A DNA stretch of 64,000 nt from Welwitschia mirabilis. Taxonomy: Eukaryota; Gnetophyta; Gnetopsida; Welwitschiales. The stretch lies in the NCBI GenBank assembly GCA_051453625.1, contig JBOZIK010000001.1:204282974-204346973 (forward strand). Direction: 5' to 3'. Every line of letters starts with the position of its first letter. The first letter of the stretch is position 1. The position numbers and the translations under genes were made by a program. The notes under the pieces are model-generated. The model saw only the letters and a list, made by a program, of their open reading frames with translations. It ran no database searches and was not told the origin of the DNA. Below are positions 34,839-45,789 of this stretch, in pieces.

Positions 34839-37690
34839 TGTGATGAAGCGTAACTTTTCAATAAAATAAGATATTACTAGTCATAATTTTACATTATTTT
34901 GTGAACTATAATAATGTTTTTGTATTTTTTAGATAATAGGGATTTCAGATAATCAATGAGATCAAAGTGATACATTATGATCTAGATTAAAGCTACTCAT
35001 AATAATTATAATCAATAGGTTAAGTTTAAGGGTAAAATTAGGAAGCATAAAGAACTACATCAACTTGTCAACTCTTGAGATGTTTCATAGTTTCTTTTCC
35101 ATCATCATATATCATCCACTTATTAACACAATAATTCTAACTCATTGCAACACTATATGTATAACATTAGATGATATTAGATATTTTTAAGACATTAATA
35201 CTTGGAAATTTACATCTCTGGAGTTATAATTCATACATTCCTAGTTATTTTTTAGTTAAGCTTGATGTTCTCCTATAATACAAGTGATAAGAGATAAAAG
35301 TAAGACAAATTATTTTTTAAAACTTTGGTAGTTATTCTTCAAACTAATTGTGGTGTTATAGTGTGAATTCCATAAGTAAAAAGGAATTGTAGTATCATGC
35401 AATAATTTTACCTAGTTGAGCACAAATCACATGTGAAAAATTAATGGTTATAGTAACTCTTTAGTCTAAAACTCATTCAATTACAACTATAAAGGCCTTC
35501 TATTTAACAAAAAATTTCAAAACTATTATGATAACATTACAACACTGAATTTATACCATTTTGAAGCTATTAAGTTAAATTCAAGCCATTTTCAATCACT
35601 GAAAGAAGATTTTGTACCACTTTCCTCTCTTATTTTTTTATTTTCAAGTTGACTTTTTCTCTGTATCAGATTTAAAAGCCTTTTATATTTTTCATTCTCA
35701 TCTTTTACTATGATACACATCTATTTTTCAACTTTTAAATCCTGTTGAATTATATTTTCCATTGTATTTTCTACTATTTTCATCCATAGGGTATTGCAAT
35801 AGTGGTGAAGTACATTTAAATAAGAAGTGTAGGTGGAGAGAAAGGCATCAAACCTTATAAAAATTTAGATTGGATACTAATGTAAATGGTTTTGATTTCA
35901 TCTAAAATTAATAAGTGTTTTTCCCCTTTATGTTTCCATGCTTTTATTTACTTTATTTATGCATTTTCATCATGTTTCTCCTTAATCTGTTTGAACTTCT
36001 TATAGCATGTTGCATAGTTACTACTAATTGGATTATTTTTCCTTTAGTACTTATCAAAAAAAACTATAATTTTGTATGGTTGGTTACTCTATATCAAAGA
36101 AATCATATGTTTTATTCCTCTTTTCTCTTTTTTTTGCATTATTCTCATGTCTTCTTGTACATTATCTCATGATTCCATCATTCTTTGTAAGCAGATGATG
36201 ACAAATTTTTATTTTTTCTTTTTCACTAGTATTAATTTTTTTAAAATATGTTATCTATATATTTTTAAAATTATATTATTTAGTTTTTCATTGAGTCTTC
36301 TCTTTTCTTACTCCTCTTCTCAAAATAAAAGGAGACTAGTAAATTTTAGTGCTTATTTAAATCATAAATCTTTTTTGTAACTCTAATGGTTTAAAAGTTT
36401 TGTTAATATATTTATTTTATAACTTTAAAACTTTCATCCTTAATGATTCAAAATCCAAGTTCATCCTATAAAACCCATTTTTTGGCAATTTACAATCAAA
36501 GTTAAATTTTTTTTTGAATTATGAAATCCTTTTTTTTCTTTTTGGCATAGCATATTTCTTTATCATTATTGATGTGCTTTAGAAAAGCTAAGATCCTATC
36601 CTCTAATTTTTTTTTTAAAGTACTTTTAGAAGATGCAATATAAGTTTTCTTAAGTTTTATAGTTTATTTAATATTCTTGGTAAAATAAGAGTTGATTATA
36701 ATTTTTGGAGATTCTATTTAGATGATATATTTCTATTGGTTTTAATTGATTCTACTTGATATTGATTGTTTGATTTTAGAAACTTCTTTTAGGACATGCT
36801 TTGAGTATTCTAAAGGTTCTAGTAATTTATAAGTCCATCTTTTTTTAACTTCTCTCTTTCCCTTTTTTCTTTCTCTTCTTCATTTTCTCTTTTTTTAAAG
36901 TTAAAATAGCTTGAAGTTGATTCAATGTTAATTTGATTTAATAAACATTTATTTTCTAATTTTTATTAATTACTTATTGGTATAGAACATAATTTAGATG
37001 TTTCTAACTTTTTTCGTGATAAATTAAAGTTATATTTCAAGTTAAATGTATTAAAACTTAGTGAAAATCTTATTTAAATCAAATGATTTGCTATGTTAAG
37101 TTGAAAAAATCTTGTTTCTCAAGTACTATCTTATGATTTTAAGTTATTGTACATTTTTTCTAAAATGGAATGATATGTTTGAATTACTCATTTATGTCTA
37201 TATTATGTGATTTCAAGAAACAAAATTTTTATGTAAAATTATTTTTTGAATAAAAATGACTTTAGTAGATTTGAGCACTTAAACTCTCTTACTTATTCAT
37301 TTGAGTTATAAATGATCTTTATAATGATAACAAATATTTATAAAATATTATGTCTTTCTATTTTATTTTATTTTCCTTTTCATGTCTCATGAATTTATGC
37401 TTTTAATCATGTACTCTTTCAAGACAATTTTAAGTTATGTGTTTTATTTACTTGTAGGTTACTTAAGAGAAATAGTTATTTTATCATTTAGAAGTGATAG
37501 TTTGATAAGACAATATTAATATTTTCATATAAATTTATATCAAGTATCTATTAGTTAAATAGTCATATGCTTCCACTATATATGCAATTTAACCCCAGAG
37601 AATCTTTTTATACTTTATTAGACGTATTTATACTTTAATGTCTTTCTCTAAGTTGAATTAATATGTTAAGTACATATTTCTATGAATTAA
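34839..37690 (+). repeat. LTR2 of element A (3' end truncated)
   Basis: Starts TGTGATGAAGCGTAACTTTT, colinear with LTR1 and LTR3 up to about TATGTTAAGTACATATTTC (near 37663-37680). There it loses the last roughly 80 bases, including the TTAACA end, and runs into a second copy of the internal tail. Open frames at 35915-36172 and 36072-36380 lie inside it and are not genes. Confidence 0.75.
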
Positions 37691-37721
37691 GTTTTACCTC
37701 ATATATGTGGTTTAGGGAAAT

Positions 37722-38445
37722 ATTAAAAATCATCTTAGCATGATACTCAACATTTAGCCACTATTATTAAGCATGTGTACCATGGCAAAGATGCAGAGGA
37801 TCTTATTCTTCTCAACATTATCCTATTTCTTATCTCTTGCATATTTGTATTAGAGTGAAAGCTTTCTTATGCTTTACTTCTATCTTTATTAGTGTGTCTG
37901 ATGTAGTTAATTATTGATCATTTTATGTTTGATAGTATATGTTTCTCATGTATGAAATTTTTATCCTCCACTATCTTTTGTAATACTATTTTATGATATT
38001 ATATTTTGGATGTGTTTTATTTTATTTAACATGTGTCCATGTTTTTTTGTTTTTTTTGTAAATGAATAAAACTTAATAAAAGTTTTTAGTTTAATTTTTA
38101 GATTAATAAATAAAAGGTTAAAGTTTTTGATGTGTTTCTAATTCACTATATATATCATTATGATTTTATGATTATTGATACTATTGTATTATATGTTGTT
38201 TTATTTATAAGACTAACATTTAGATCCATGACCATAATATTGTGCTATAGATACATTAATAATTACTTTATATGGATTTGTAAGTAATGTAATTTATTAT
38301 CATCATGTAAATCACTAATGTTTTTAGATCTTCTGATAATAGATCTGATATCATACTATAAGGATGAACATCTTGATTGTTAGTAGGATTTATTATTCTT
38401 ATCATCATCACTTACATAAGACATGTATGGAAACTAGTTGGGCGA
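37722..38445 (+). repeat. 3' internal tail of element A (copy 2)
   Basis: CATCTTAGCATGAT... to ...AGTTGGGCGA. Same content as 12368-12743 plus 34383-34838 but without the 134-bp duplication. Its position between a truncated LTR2 and LTR3 shows a rearranged LTR-interior-LTR-tail-LTR structure. GATCTGATATCA at 38342-38353 corresponds to the initiator-Met-like motif of copy 1, decayed by one transition and one other change. Confidence 0.7.
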
Positions 38446-38562
38446 TGTGATGAATCCTAAGTTTTTAATGAAATAAGATTTTAGTGATCATAATTTTTCA
38501 TTATTTTTTGAATTATAATACTAATCATAGATGTATTTTCCTACTTTTAAGGTGATAGAAAC
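38446..38562 (+). repeat. LTR3 of element A, first part (split by element F)
   Basis: TGTGATGAATCCTAAGTTTT matches TGTGAAGTCTTAAATTTTTT (2492) and TGTGATGAAGCGTAACTTTT (34839). Interrupted by element F; continues at 47903. Confidence 0.78.
38558..38562. other. Possible target site duplication of element F (GAAAC / GGGGT)
   Basis: GAAAC precedes F and GGGGT (47898-47902) follows it. The two differ only by transitions and could both derive from GGGGC, in keeping with the deamination seen elsewhere. This is inference. Confidence 0.4.
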
Positions 38563-38957
38563 TGTGATGTTTCAAATTTACAATTTGTAATGAAGTATGT
38601 TAAGATGCTAAATGAGTGTGATTAATGAGTTGTTATAAATGGATATGACCTGAATATGTAAAACTATGTTCTTTTAGCATTAGGTTGGAGTGGATAAACT
38701 AGGTGGATGTAACTAACGATAACCTTGGTTGATCCCCACATGTCACAGTAGGGGGACCTAGTCCATAGTTCACATCTTTACCTTTGATCACTACTCTAGG
38801 GATATTGGCTAATGATAAAGAATGTAATCTATTTCTATCAATAATAAAATTTATCTTTTTATTAAATTATTCCTTCTTATTCTTACTTGATTCTAGTGTA
38901 ATATTTACATTTTTTTTTATGCAAAATGACCCTAAAATAGTAAAATGGAACATTACA
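38563..38957 (+). repeat. Element F 5' LTR
   Basis: TGTGATGTTTCAAATTTACA... to ...GGAACATTACA. It pairs with 47485-47897 throughout (GATGCTAAATGAG at 38611 and 47527; CTAGGTGGATGTAAC at 38699 and 47640). Confidence 0.9.
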
Positions 38958-38959
38958 TT

Positions 38960-38972
38960 TGGTATCAGAGCC
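38960..38972 (+). other. Primer binding site of element F (initiator tRNA-Met)
   Basis: TGGTATCAGAGCC, an exact match to the initiator tRNA-Met 3' complement, two bases after the LTR. Confidence 0.93.
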
Positions 38973-39169
38973 AATGTGAAGTAGCAAATCACTACTTAAA
39001 GTAAAAACAAGGAAAGAAACCTAATATTATAATTACAAGAATAGAAGCATAACATTAAGAAAATAAGCCAAAAAGGCAACTATTACATGAGAGATGTTGT
39101 ACAAAGAAAAAAGGCACTAGCAAATAGTACATAGGGCATGGTGCCTTAGATAATAAAAATCAGAAAATC

Positions 39170-41645
39170 ATTATTAAAAAGGAAGAAAATCCTCCATGAA
39201 AAATAGAATAGGATTATAACTCTTCATGCCTAGAATGAATGGCTTTACACCACTTAGAATCACCTCCATTCTAATAATAATATGAGGAATCCCTATAGTA
39301 CTAATATCAATAAAAGAAGACCTTACCAAAGAATCCACTCTAATGATAGAATATAACTTCTTATAAAGCTTCATGTAAAGCTTACTATAAGCCACCAAAG
39401 TTCCCAAGAAATTCTCCTTTGAGAACTCACTACCATGATATAACATACTAATGTTTTTACTAGTAATGACTAGATGATTTACATAAGCTTAGGTCATCCT
39501 CTCACTTTTCATCAACAAAATGGATAAAGTAGATTGACTTTTCATTAAGGACATAATAGGGGAAGCATATGCTTGTAACTTTTTCTTGAAAGGCACATGT
39601 TATTCACCTAATTTTCTAGCATGCAAGAGAAATCACTCATTGACTCCCATTCCTTCACTTTATGCTGATCCATCTAGTAGAAGGATTCCATCATGTGGAT
39701 TAAGGTATTAAAATCACAGAGTGGGATAGGCCATTTTTACTGTGAAGTATAGTGAGAGATAAAACATGAAGAGTAGCAACACTCAAAATATCATTAAAAA
39801 ATATATTGCTTTAAAATGTTAATAAGTGTAAATGTCATCAAACTAGGACAGATGAGAAAACTATATATGTAATAAACTAGAAATAGTTTAGTACTCCCCT
39901 AGCTGATCCATGAGCTCCTTAACCTTTAGATAAAGGATCTCCACCACTATAAATAACTGATTCCTATGGTAGGATATTTAATCCTACTTATTAAAAATTA
40001 TTTTTGGAGTAGTAACTAGTAGACTTTAGCTAAGAGGCTAAAAGTAGGGGGTAGAATATGATATATCCCTTTGATTAATTAATTTATCAAAATTATTTAG
40101 GTTCTCCTCCCCATGGAAATTGGAAGGAATCAACAAATACATGAATATCCTAGTGGAAAGAATAAAGAAAAATAATCACTTATTGTAATACAGTCATCCC
40201 TTAACTAGTAAATGAAAAAATTCTTCAGAGGCTGGGGTGAACTTAAGATCCTCCTCCACTAAAGCTTTGGAGCATTATACTTAAAATATAAAAAAAAAAA
40301 AGGGATCTTCTGTAAATATCATGGTAAACAAAGAAATAAATGAAGCAAAACAAAGCTAAAGAAAACTAAATAATGCTCCATGAGACCACTGATGCAAGAC
40401 AAAGCTAAGAAAGGATTATTCCTCTCTAAGTTCCTCATGTAGTGGGCTATTAACAAGAGCCTTCTCACATTTATGATGGGAGGAATCATGCAAAACCAAA
40501 GTTTTATTCATTTATAACATAAAAATATGAAAATAGTAATTAGAAATAGGCATGTTAATCAAAATTCCTAAATAAAGATCCATATCTTAGATGAAATTAA
40601 AAAAAGTATCTTAAGATATCTCTATAAAGTCAAAATCCCTAGAACCTTTATCTTTTATAGATAAATAAGACTAAAAATTAATCAAAAAATAAATAGGAAT
40701 CTATCTCATGAGGGAGAAAGACTAAGAATGAATTCATATTTAAAGATCTAAAGGGCCAAAAAATATAAATCAAGCAAAATTTACATATACAAATACTTAT
40801 GCCTATCCCCATTTTACTTTATGCTAGTTAATTAATAAAGAATAGAAGAACAAATAATTAAAGCCTAATTTAATGAAATACCATTAACTAAAAATGGTAA
40901 TAAATAGATTATGTAAGTGAAAACCTCACGAATGTGGTCATGAAGGAATGCCTTTCTTATGATAAGTTGACCACAAGCTTTAAAGTAAGTGGTAGTGAAA
41001 TTAGTAGTGAATACCTCATGTTGATGTGTATTCACATCTCAAAAGCATACAAAGTCATCTAGACAGTTGACCATGAAATAATGGAATTCCTCATCATAAA
41101 GAAAAATCTTAGGAGCAATGTGGTTACCTTGGCTCAAATCAAAAACCAACCTTATAATGTCCTCTAAAATTTGGATGGAACTATGAAGAGGAAGGGTTAT
41201 GATACCTATACAAGGATTGAAGAAAACATAGAAAGAATCAAGAATTTAAAGAGCAATTGGATGAAGGAGATGGAGGGAAGGAAAACCACACAAATATATG
41301 ATATTAAAGGATGAGAATCAGAAGAAGCTTTATTCCATTGCTTGTTGTTGTATCTTTAATTTTATAGACTTGACATTAGTAGAGTTTCAAGAATTAGTAA
41401 GAGATATCCTTTGAGCCATACATTAAAGATGTAGTTTCTATGATGAAGAAACATTAGATGAAAAGTGATATTTATAAGAAGTAAGGAATGCCAAAGACCT
41501 ATAAAAGTATGATAAAAATATATAAAAAAATCACTATAAGATTTTAAAAAAAAGGGGGCACATGAAAAGAATGATAGTAAAATAAGGAAAGGTAAAGTTA
41601 CTAATTGAATATGTTGCAATCAAATTGAGGTAAAAATGAGGGGTC
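39170..41645 (-). pseudogene. Unrecognised antisense coding remnant inside element F
   Basis: Reading minus from about 41320 down to 39174, long stretches are open or broken only by TAA/TAG/TGA at sites that look like former CAA, CAG or CGA. Best pieces: 41225-40790 (starting FFNPCIGIITLPLHSSIQIL, with AYFKACGQLIIRKAF-like text); about 40505-40385 (SSHHKCEKALVNSPLHEELR); about 40270-40190 (KALVEEDLKFTPASEEFFHL); about 39950-39895 (VVEILYLKVKELMDQLGEY); and 39446-39174 (MLYHGSEFSKENFLGTLVAY...). At least two frame changes. Predicted product about 700-800 residues, mixed hydrophobic and helical, with no motif I can name. Not gag, pol or a known transposase by eye. Antisense extra ORFs are known in some plant retrotransposons, but I cannot match this one. 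Confidence 0.5.
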
Positions 41646-41652
41646 CATAGGG

Positions 41653-41661
41653 TATTTATAG
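41653..41661 (-). promoter_or_regulatory. TATA box at the start of the antisense remnant of element F
   Basis: On the minus strand the sequence reads CTATAAATA, a canonical plant TATA box. It sits just upstream of the point where antisense coding-like text begins. Start of transcription would be expected about 30 bases further along the minus strand. Confidence 0.5.
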
Positions 41662-41761
41662 ATTTGAGCCTAGGATTAAGTAACCATGGGAGTAAAGTTA
41701 ACTATGGTTAAGAGTAACAATTAACTTGGGATTAAAGAAAAGTAAATCATAACCAAAAAAT

Positions 41762-42550
41762 AACATCATACTTAGAAGGCTGACATCGTACTTGAGTGTC
41801 TAATGTTACCCTTAAGTGCTTGACATCAAACATGGGAGTTTAATGTCACACTTGAGTGTCTAACATTATACTTGAGTTCATAACACTTAAATGCCTTTTA
41901 TCAGCTTGAGCACTTTAATTTTTATTTATTATTATCTAGTGAAGAAGGATTCAAGTTCACTCTAAGGTATCTAATATCACACTCAAGTCCAATATCATAC
42001 TTAGGTATCCAATGTTGCACTTTAACCTTTGGAGTTTTTACATTTTTATTTATCATTGACACCATGCACCTTAATCTACTTAACTTAGATTTCAAAGTTT
42101 TTTATCTCACTTACGTCTCTGACATCGCACTTAAGTGTTTGATGTTACACTTGGATGCTAATGTTACACTTGATCTTATAAGGCTTGAGAACCTTTTGTT
42201 CATCCCTAACATTACCCATTCTACTCCAGCATGCCTTGTGATAAGATTTTTGATATCATACTAGAGTGTCTAATGTTGCACTTTGGTGGCCAATGTCACA
42301 CTTAGATGATTGACACTACACTAGAATGCACGATGTTGCACTTGATCTGGTAATGCCTTGGCACCTCCTTCTTGACTCCAACATTGCCCATTCCACTTAG
42401 GCTTACTCTACAATGAAGGCCCTAACATCATGCTTAAGAGTTCAACATTACACTTGGGTATCTGACGTCATAGTTAGATGCCCAATGTTATAGTTTAATC
42501 TTGACAATTATGTATCCTTTGATATTACACTTGGAGTCCTCAGCAATGTA
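41762..42550. repeat. Degenerate 20-bp minisatellite of element F
   Basis: Repeated units of about 20 bases such as TGTCTAATGTTACCCTTAAG, TGTCTAACATTATACTTGAG and TGTTTGATGTTACACTTGGA, dense at 41762-41890, 41960-42030, 42110-42180, 42240-42350 and 42420-42545, with short unrelated stretches between. Differences are mostly C/T and G/A; an ancestral unit richer in GC is likely. It lies between the antisense TATA box and gag. Confidence 0.8.
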
Positions 42551-42808
42551 ACCTTTTAATAATTATAACCAATGAAACCCGCATCAACAAGGGTTATTAT
42601 GATGATTCCTAACTAATTTACTAACCACCATTTAATTAAAAATATTTAACTCTTACACTAGCATTATAAAAGAACATAATGTCCATCATAAAAGAGAGGT
42701 ACTAATCTTAGAAAAAGCAGAAAGAAAGTAATAATATTAGTTTAGAAGGACATAGAATCAACTGATGCATCATGAAACAAAGGGAAAATGGAAGGATGAA
42801 TAAAATAG

Positions 42809-42818
42809 NNNNNNNNNN
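42809..42818. other. Assembly gap (10 N)
   Basis: Ten N between TAAAATAG and GACAGAATT. Confidence 0.99.
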
Positions 42819-42879
42819 GACAGAATTAAGCCACATTTACTTTTAGAACAAACTTCTTGCTACTAGGATCATTTATGTT

Positions 42880-43760
42880 CTCTTTCACTTGGAAGAAATA
42901 TTAATTGAATAGAACCTTAGGGAGTTCCAAGAACAACCAACCATCTTAGGGTAAAATACCCTATTTGATGTAGTCACCATTTACAAAATTCAAATGAGAC
43001 TACTAAATTTAGAGGCTAATATTTAAGACTTTCTGTCTAATTACGTAAATAACTCCAACATGAAACAACAAGAAGGAAAGGAAATTACCAAAATGATATG
43101 CCCCAAGACATATGAAGGCAAAGTAGGAATAGGTGAAGAAGCCATTTCATGAATTTTATAGATATAAAATTACTTTAATCTTTAAAGTGTCATACCATCA
43201 TGAAGATGTGCATATGCCACTACATATTTGACAAGGAATGGATACAAATGGTGTTTTCGATGCTAGTAAAAATACCCATGAGGAGTATCCTGGGATACCT
43301 TCATGAAGGACTTTAAAATAAAATTCATCTTCAAAGATTCATAGAAGATCAAATGGTGGAATTCCAATGCCTCCATCTTGAAAAAGGCCCACTTGATAAA
43401 CATTGATTTGAATTCTAGTATTTGATGAAATATCAAAAGAACATCTTTGAGAAGAAGTTGATTAATAGTTTTATTAATACCTTATCATACAAACTCAAGA
43501 GTGTTTTTCATACTTTTGAAATTAAACCAATTGAAGATGCCTACTATAAGATGAGACACTACCTCCAAAGGCAAGATAATGGAACAAACCCCATAATTTA
43601 CAACTAAATAAATTCAACATGGCAAACATACCATTGGTGTATGAAACATGTAGAACCAAAATTACCTATTATGAGTGCCAAAAGAAAGGTCAAATTGCTA
43701 GGAATTATCCATCTAGAGCATCAAATTTTCTCACAATAGATATTCACAAGCCTCACAGAA
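42880..43760 (+). pseudogene. Element F gag remnant with zinc knuckle
   Basis: Pieces of chromovirus gag: MKQQEGKEITKMICPKTYEG (43060-43119, the P-x-T/F-x-G start), TFMKDFKIKFIFKDS (about 43300-43343, the W-x-x-F-x-x-x-F-x-x-K-F region), and open 43422-43607 (IFEKKLINSFINTLSYKLKS...). The zinc knuckle at 43667-43711 reads YYECQKKGQIARNYP, where family members have C-x2-C-x4-H-x4-C: the first and last cysteines are Y and the histidine is Q, all single transitions or CAC/CAA changes. Confidence 0.78.
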
Positions 43761-43829
43761 TTTAGCTTCACTATCAACCATCTAAATATGTGTGACTCAT
43801 AACCAGTACTATATCTTAAAATTATATGA

Positions 43830-44190
43830 TCAAATTTTATGTTTATTTATTTCATTCCTAGTAGATATTCATGTTTCTCATAATTTTATCTCTCCAACAT
43901 TATTCAACAAATTAAACATTACCCCTTTTAAATAATAAAAATATATAACAGGTATTGTAGAAGGTAGTTCTTTTACATAGGATGGGACTATTGCCCTCAT
44001 CAGCTATACCATTCATAACTTATACTTTAGGGACAAGTTCTATGTTTTTCACATTAGAAAATATTATGACATCTTAGGAATTTTATTCTTAATTAGATAT
44101 AATGTTTAAATTAATTTTTGTTAATACACTTTTTTACAAATAACTTCATTTGAAGAATTAATCTTAAATAGAAAGGTATGGAATAAGAGA
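43830..44190 (+). pseudogene. Element F aspartic protease remnant
   Basis: VDIHVSHNFISPTLFNKLNI (43861-43920) matches the chromovirus active site V-D-S-G-A-S/T-H-N-F-I-S. The catalytic aspartate codon GAT (43864-43866) is kept, but the following S-G-A is IHV. Then GIVEGSSFT, LYFRDKFYVFHIRKYYDILG and FLIRYNV. The flap and C-terminal part are readable in one frame with two stops. Confidence 0.75.
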
Positions 44191-44289
44191 GTATCTTTAA
44201 CCTCACACAAGTAGATATCAGAAGCTATCAAAAGGAAATGCATGTTTATTGCTTTGATACATGTAGAAAATGATAAAGATGATCACACA

Positions 44290-45060
44290 TTATTAGTAGA
44301 ACTATAATAATTTTTTAGTGTATAGAAGATTCCAAGACCTTACCACCAAGGAGAAAAGTACAACATGCAATTAATTTAATCCTTAGAGCACAACTAATAG
44401 CATGAGATTCCTACCATTTTTAATAATAGAACTAAGAGAATTAAAACTACAAATTAAATAGCTACTTTTAAAAGGTACGATCCATTCCAATGTATTACCT
44501 TAGAAAGCCTAGTACTCTTTGTTAAAAAAGAATAACACCTTGTAACTTTGCATTGACCATAAATAGCTAAATAAGATAATCATTAAGAACATGTATCGTT
44601 TGTTAAGAATTTATGACTTACTAGATCAACTTCAAAGAGTCAAATTCTTCTCAAAGATTGATTGAAAGTCTAGATACCATCAAATACACATCAAAGAAGA
44701 AGATATATACAAAACCACCTTTAGAATAAGATATGAATGCCATGAGTTCATAGTGATAAACTTTAAATCAACAAATGCTTTTTCTATTCTTATGAGTTTA
44801 ATGAATGATGTCTTTCAACCTTATCTAGATAAGTTTGTGGCTGTGTTTTTAGATGATATTCTAGTATACTCCAAAAGTTAAGATGATCATGTCACACACC
44901 TAAAGAAAGTTTTATAAATCTTAACATGATAGTATTTTAAACCTAAATTAAGGAAATGTGAAATTTTCTAGATAGAAATTAGTTACTTAAGACATGTGAT
45001 TTTTAGTAAAGTAATTGCAACTAATCTAGTTAAGGTGTAATTTAAGAAAAAATGGCTAGA
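44290..45060 (+). pseudogene. Element F reverse transcriptase remnant (catalytic box intact)
   Basis: After a weak N-terminus the palm is readable: a LRTCIVC-like stretch at a frame change, then YQLKDVF-type text, FIVINF, MSLMNDVFQPYLDKFVAVFL with former CAA/CGA stops, and the catalytic FLDDILVYSK (FLDD at 44846-44857, both aspartates present), then DHVTHLKKVL. Unlike A (FMDG) and B (FMDE), the core acids survive. Frame changes and stops still make it non-functional. Confidence 0.8.
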
Positions 45061-45730
45061 ATTAAAGGATGCTATGAAAGTTTAGAGATTCTTAGGGTTG
45101 ATTGACTTCTATTAGAGATTCTTCCCAAGATTCTCTCAACTCACAAAATTACTGATAGATTTAATTAAATTAATGTCTACATCTAACTTTGATGATAAAT
45201 GAAAAACAAAAATTATTAGTTGAAGTTATTTCTTATAGCTACATATTTTTCCAAAATTATAGACATGGACAAACCATTCACTATTACCATCGATGCTTCT
45301 ACTTAAGGTATAGGAGTTGTACTAAGCTAATATAGTCATGTGATTACTTATGAATCATGGAAATTAAACTCATGTGAGAGGAACTATCTGATGTATAATT
45401 TCAAACTAGTAGTCATATTGCATGCCTTAAATATTTAAAGACATTACCTATTAGAAGGAGAATTCTTGATTAAAATAGATAATAAAAGCTTAGATTATTT
45501 CTAGAAATAGCCTCTTCTAAACATGCAACAAAGAATATGGGATGAACTACTTTCATAATATAAATTCAAACTATAGTACATCCCTAAAAAGAATAATAAA
45601 GTTGTAGATGTCTTAAGTAGAATGTGGTGCATGTTAGCCACCACTGTTACATTAGATTTATTAGTTTTCCTTAATACATTCATATTCGATGATCCATACT
45701 TTGAAGATATACACCAGTCAGTCTAAGAAG
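45061..45730 (+). pseudogene. Element F RT connection and RNase H remnant
   Basis: RFLGLIDFYQRF-like text (with stop) at 45089-45125, then PFTITIDAST (45275-45304, catalytic D-A-S kept), GIGVVLSQ-like, VITYESWKLN, ERNYLMYNFKLVVILHALNI, HYLLEGEFLIKIDNKSLDYF, and VVDVLSRM (family V-A-D-A/H-L-S-R). Mostly one frame with glutamine-site stops. Confidence 0.8.
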
Positions 45731-45789
45731 GGAAAGAATTTGACACCTATAAATTCTCATTAAATGAATATCTATTGAAAGAATGACAT

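Noticed and set aside
35915-36380. Two overlapping hydrophobic open frames
   Set aside because: Inside LTR2 of element A and not kept in LTR1 or LTR3.
41362-41619. Minus-strand 85-codon open frame rich in F and L
   Set aside because: Low-complexity hydrophobic reading in another frame from the antisense coding-like text; no support.
41762-42550. CRISPR-like array
   Set aside because: The repeated units are direct, degenerate and without unique spacers, in a plant retrotransposon; it is a minisatellite.
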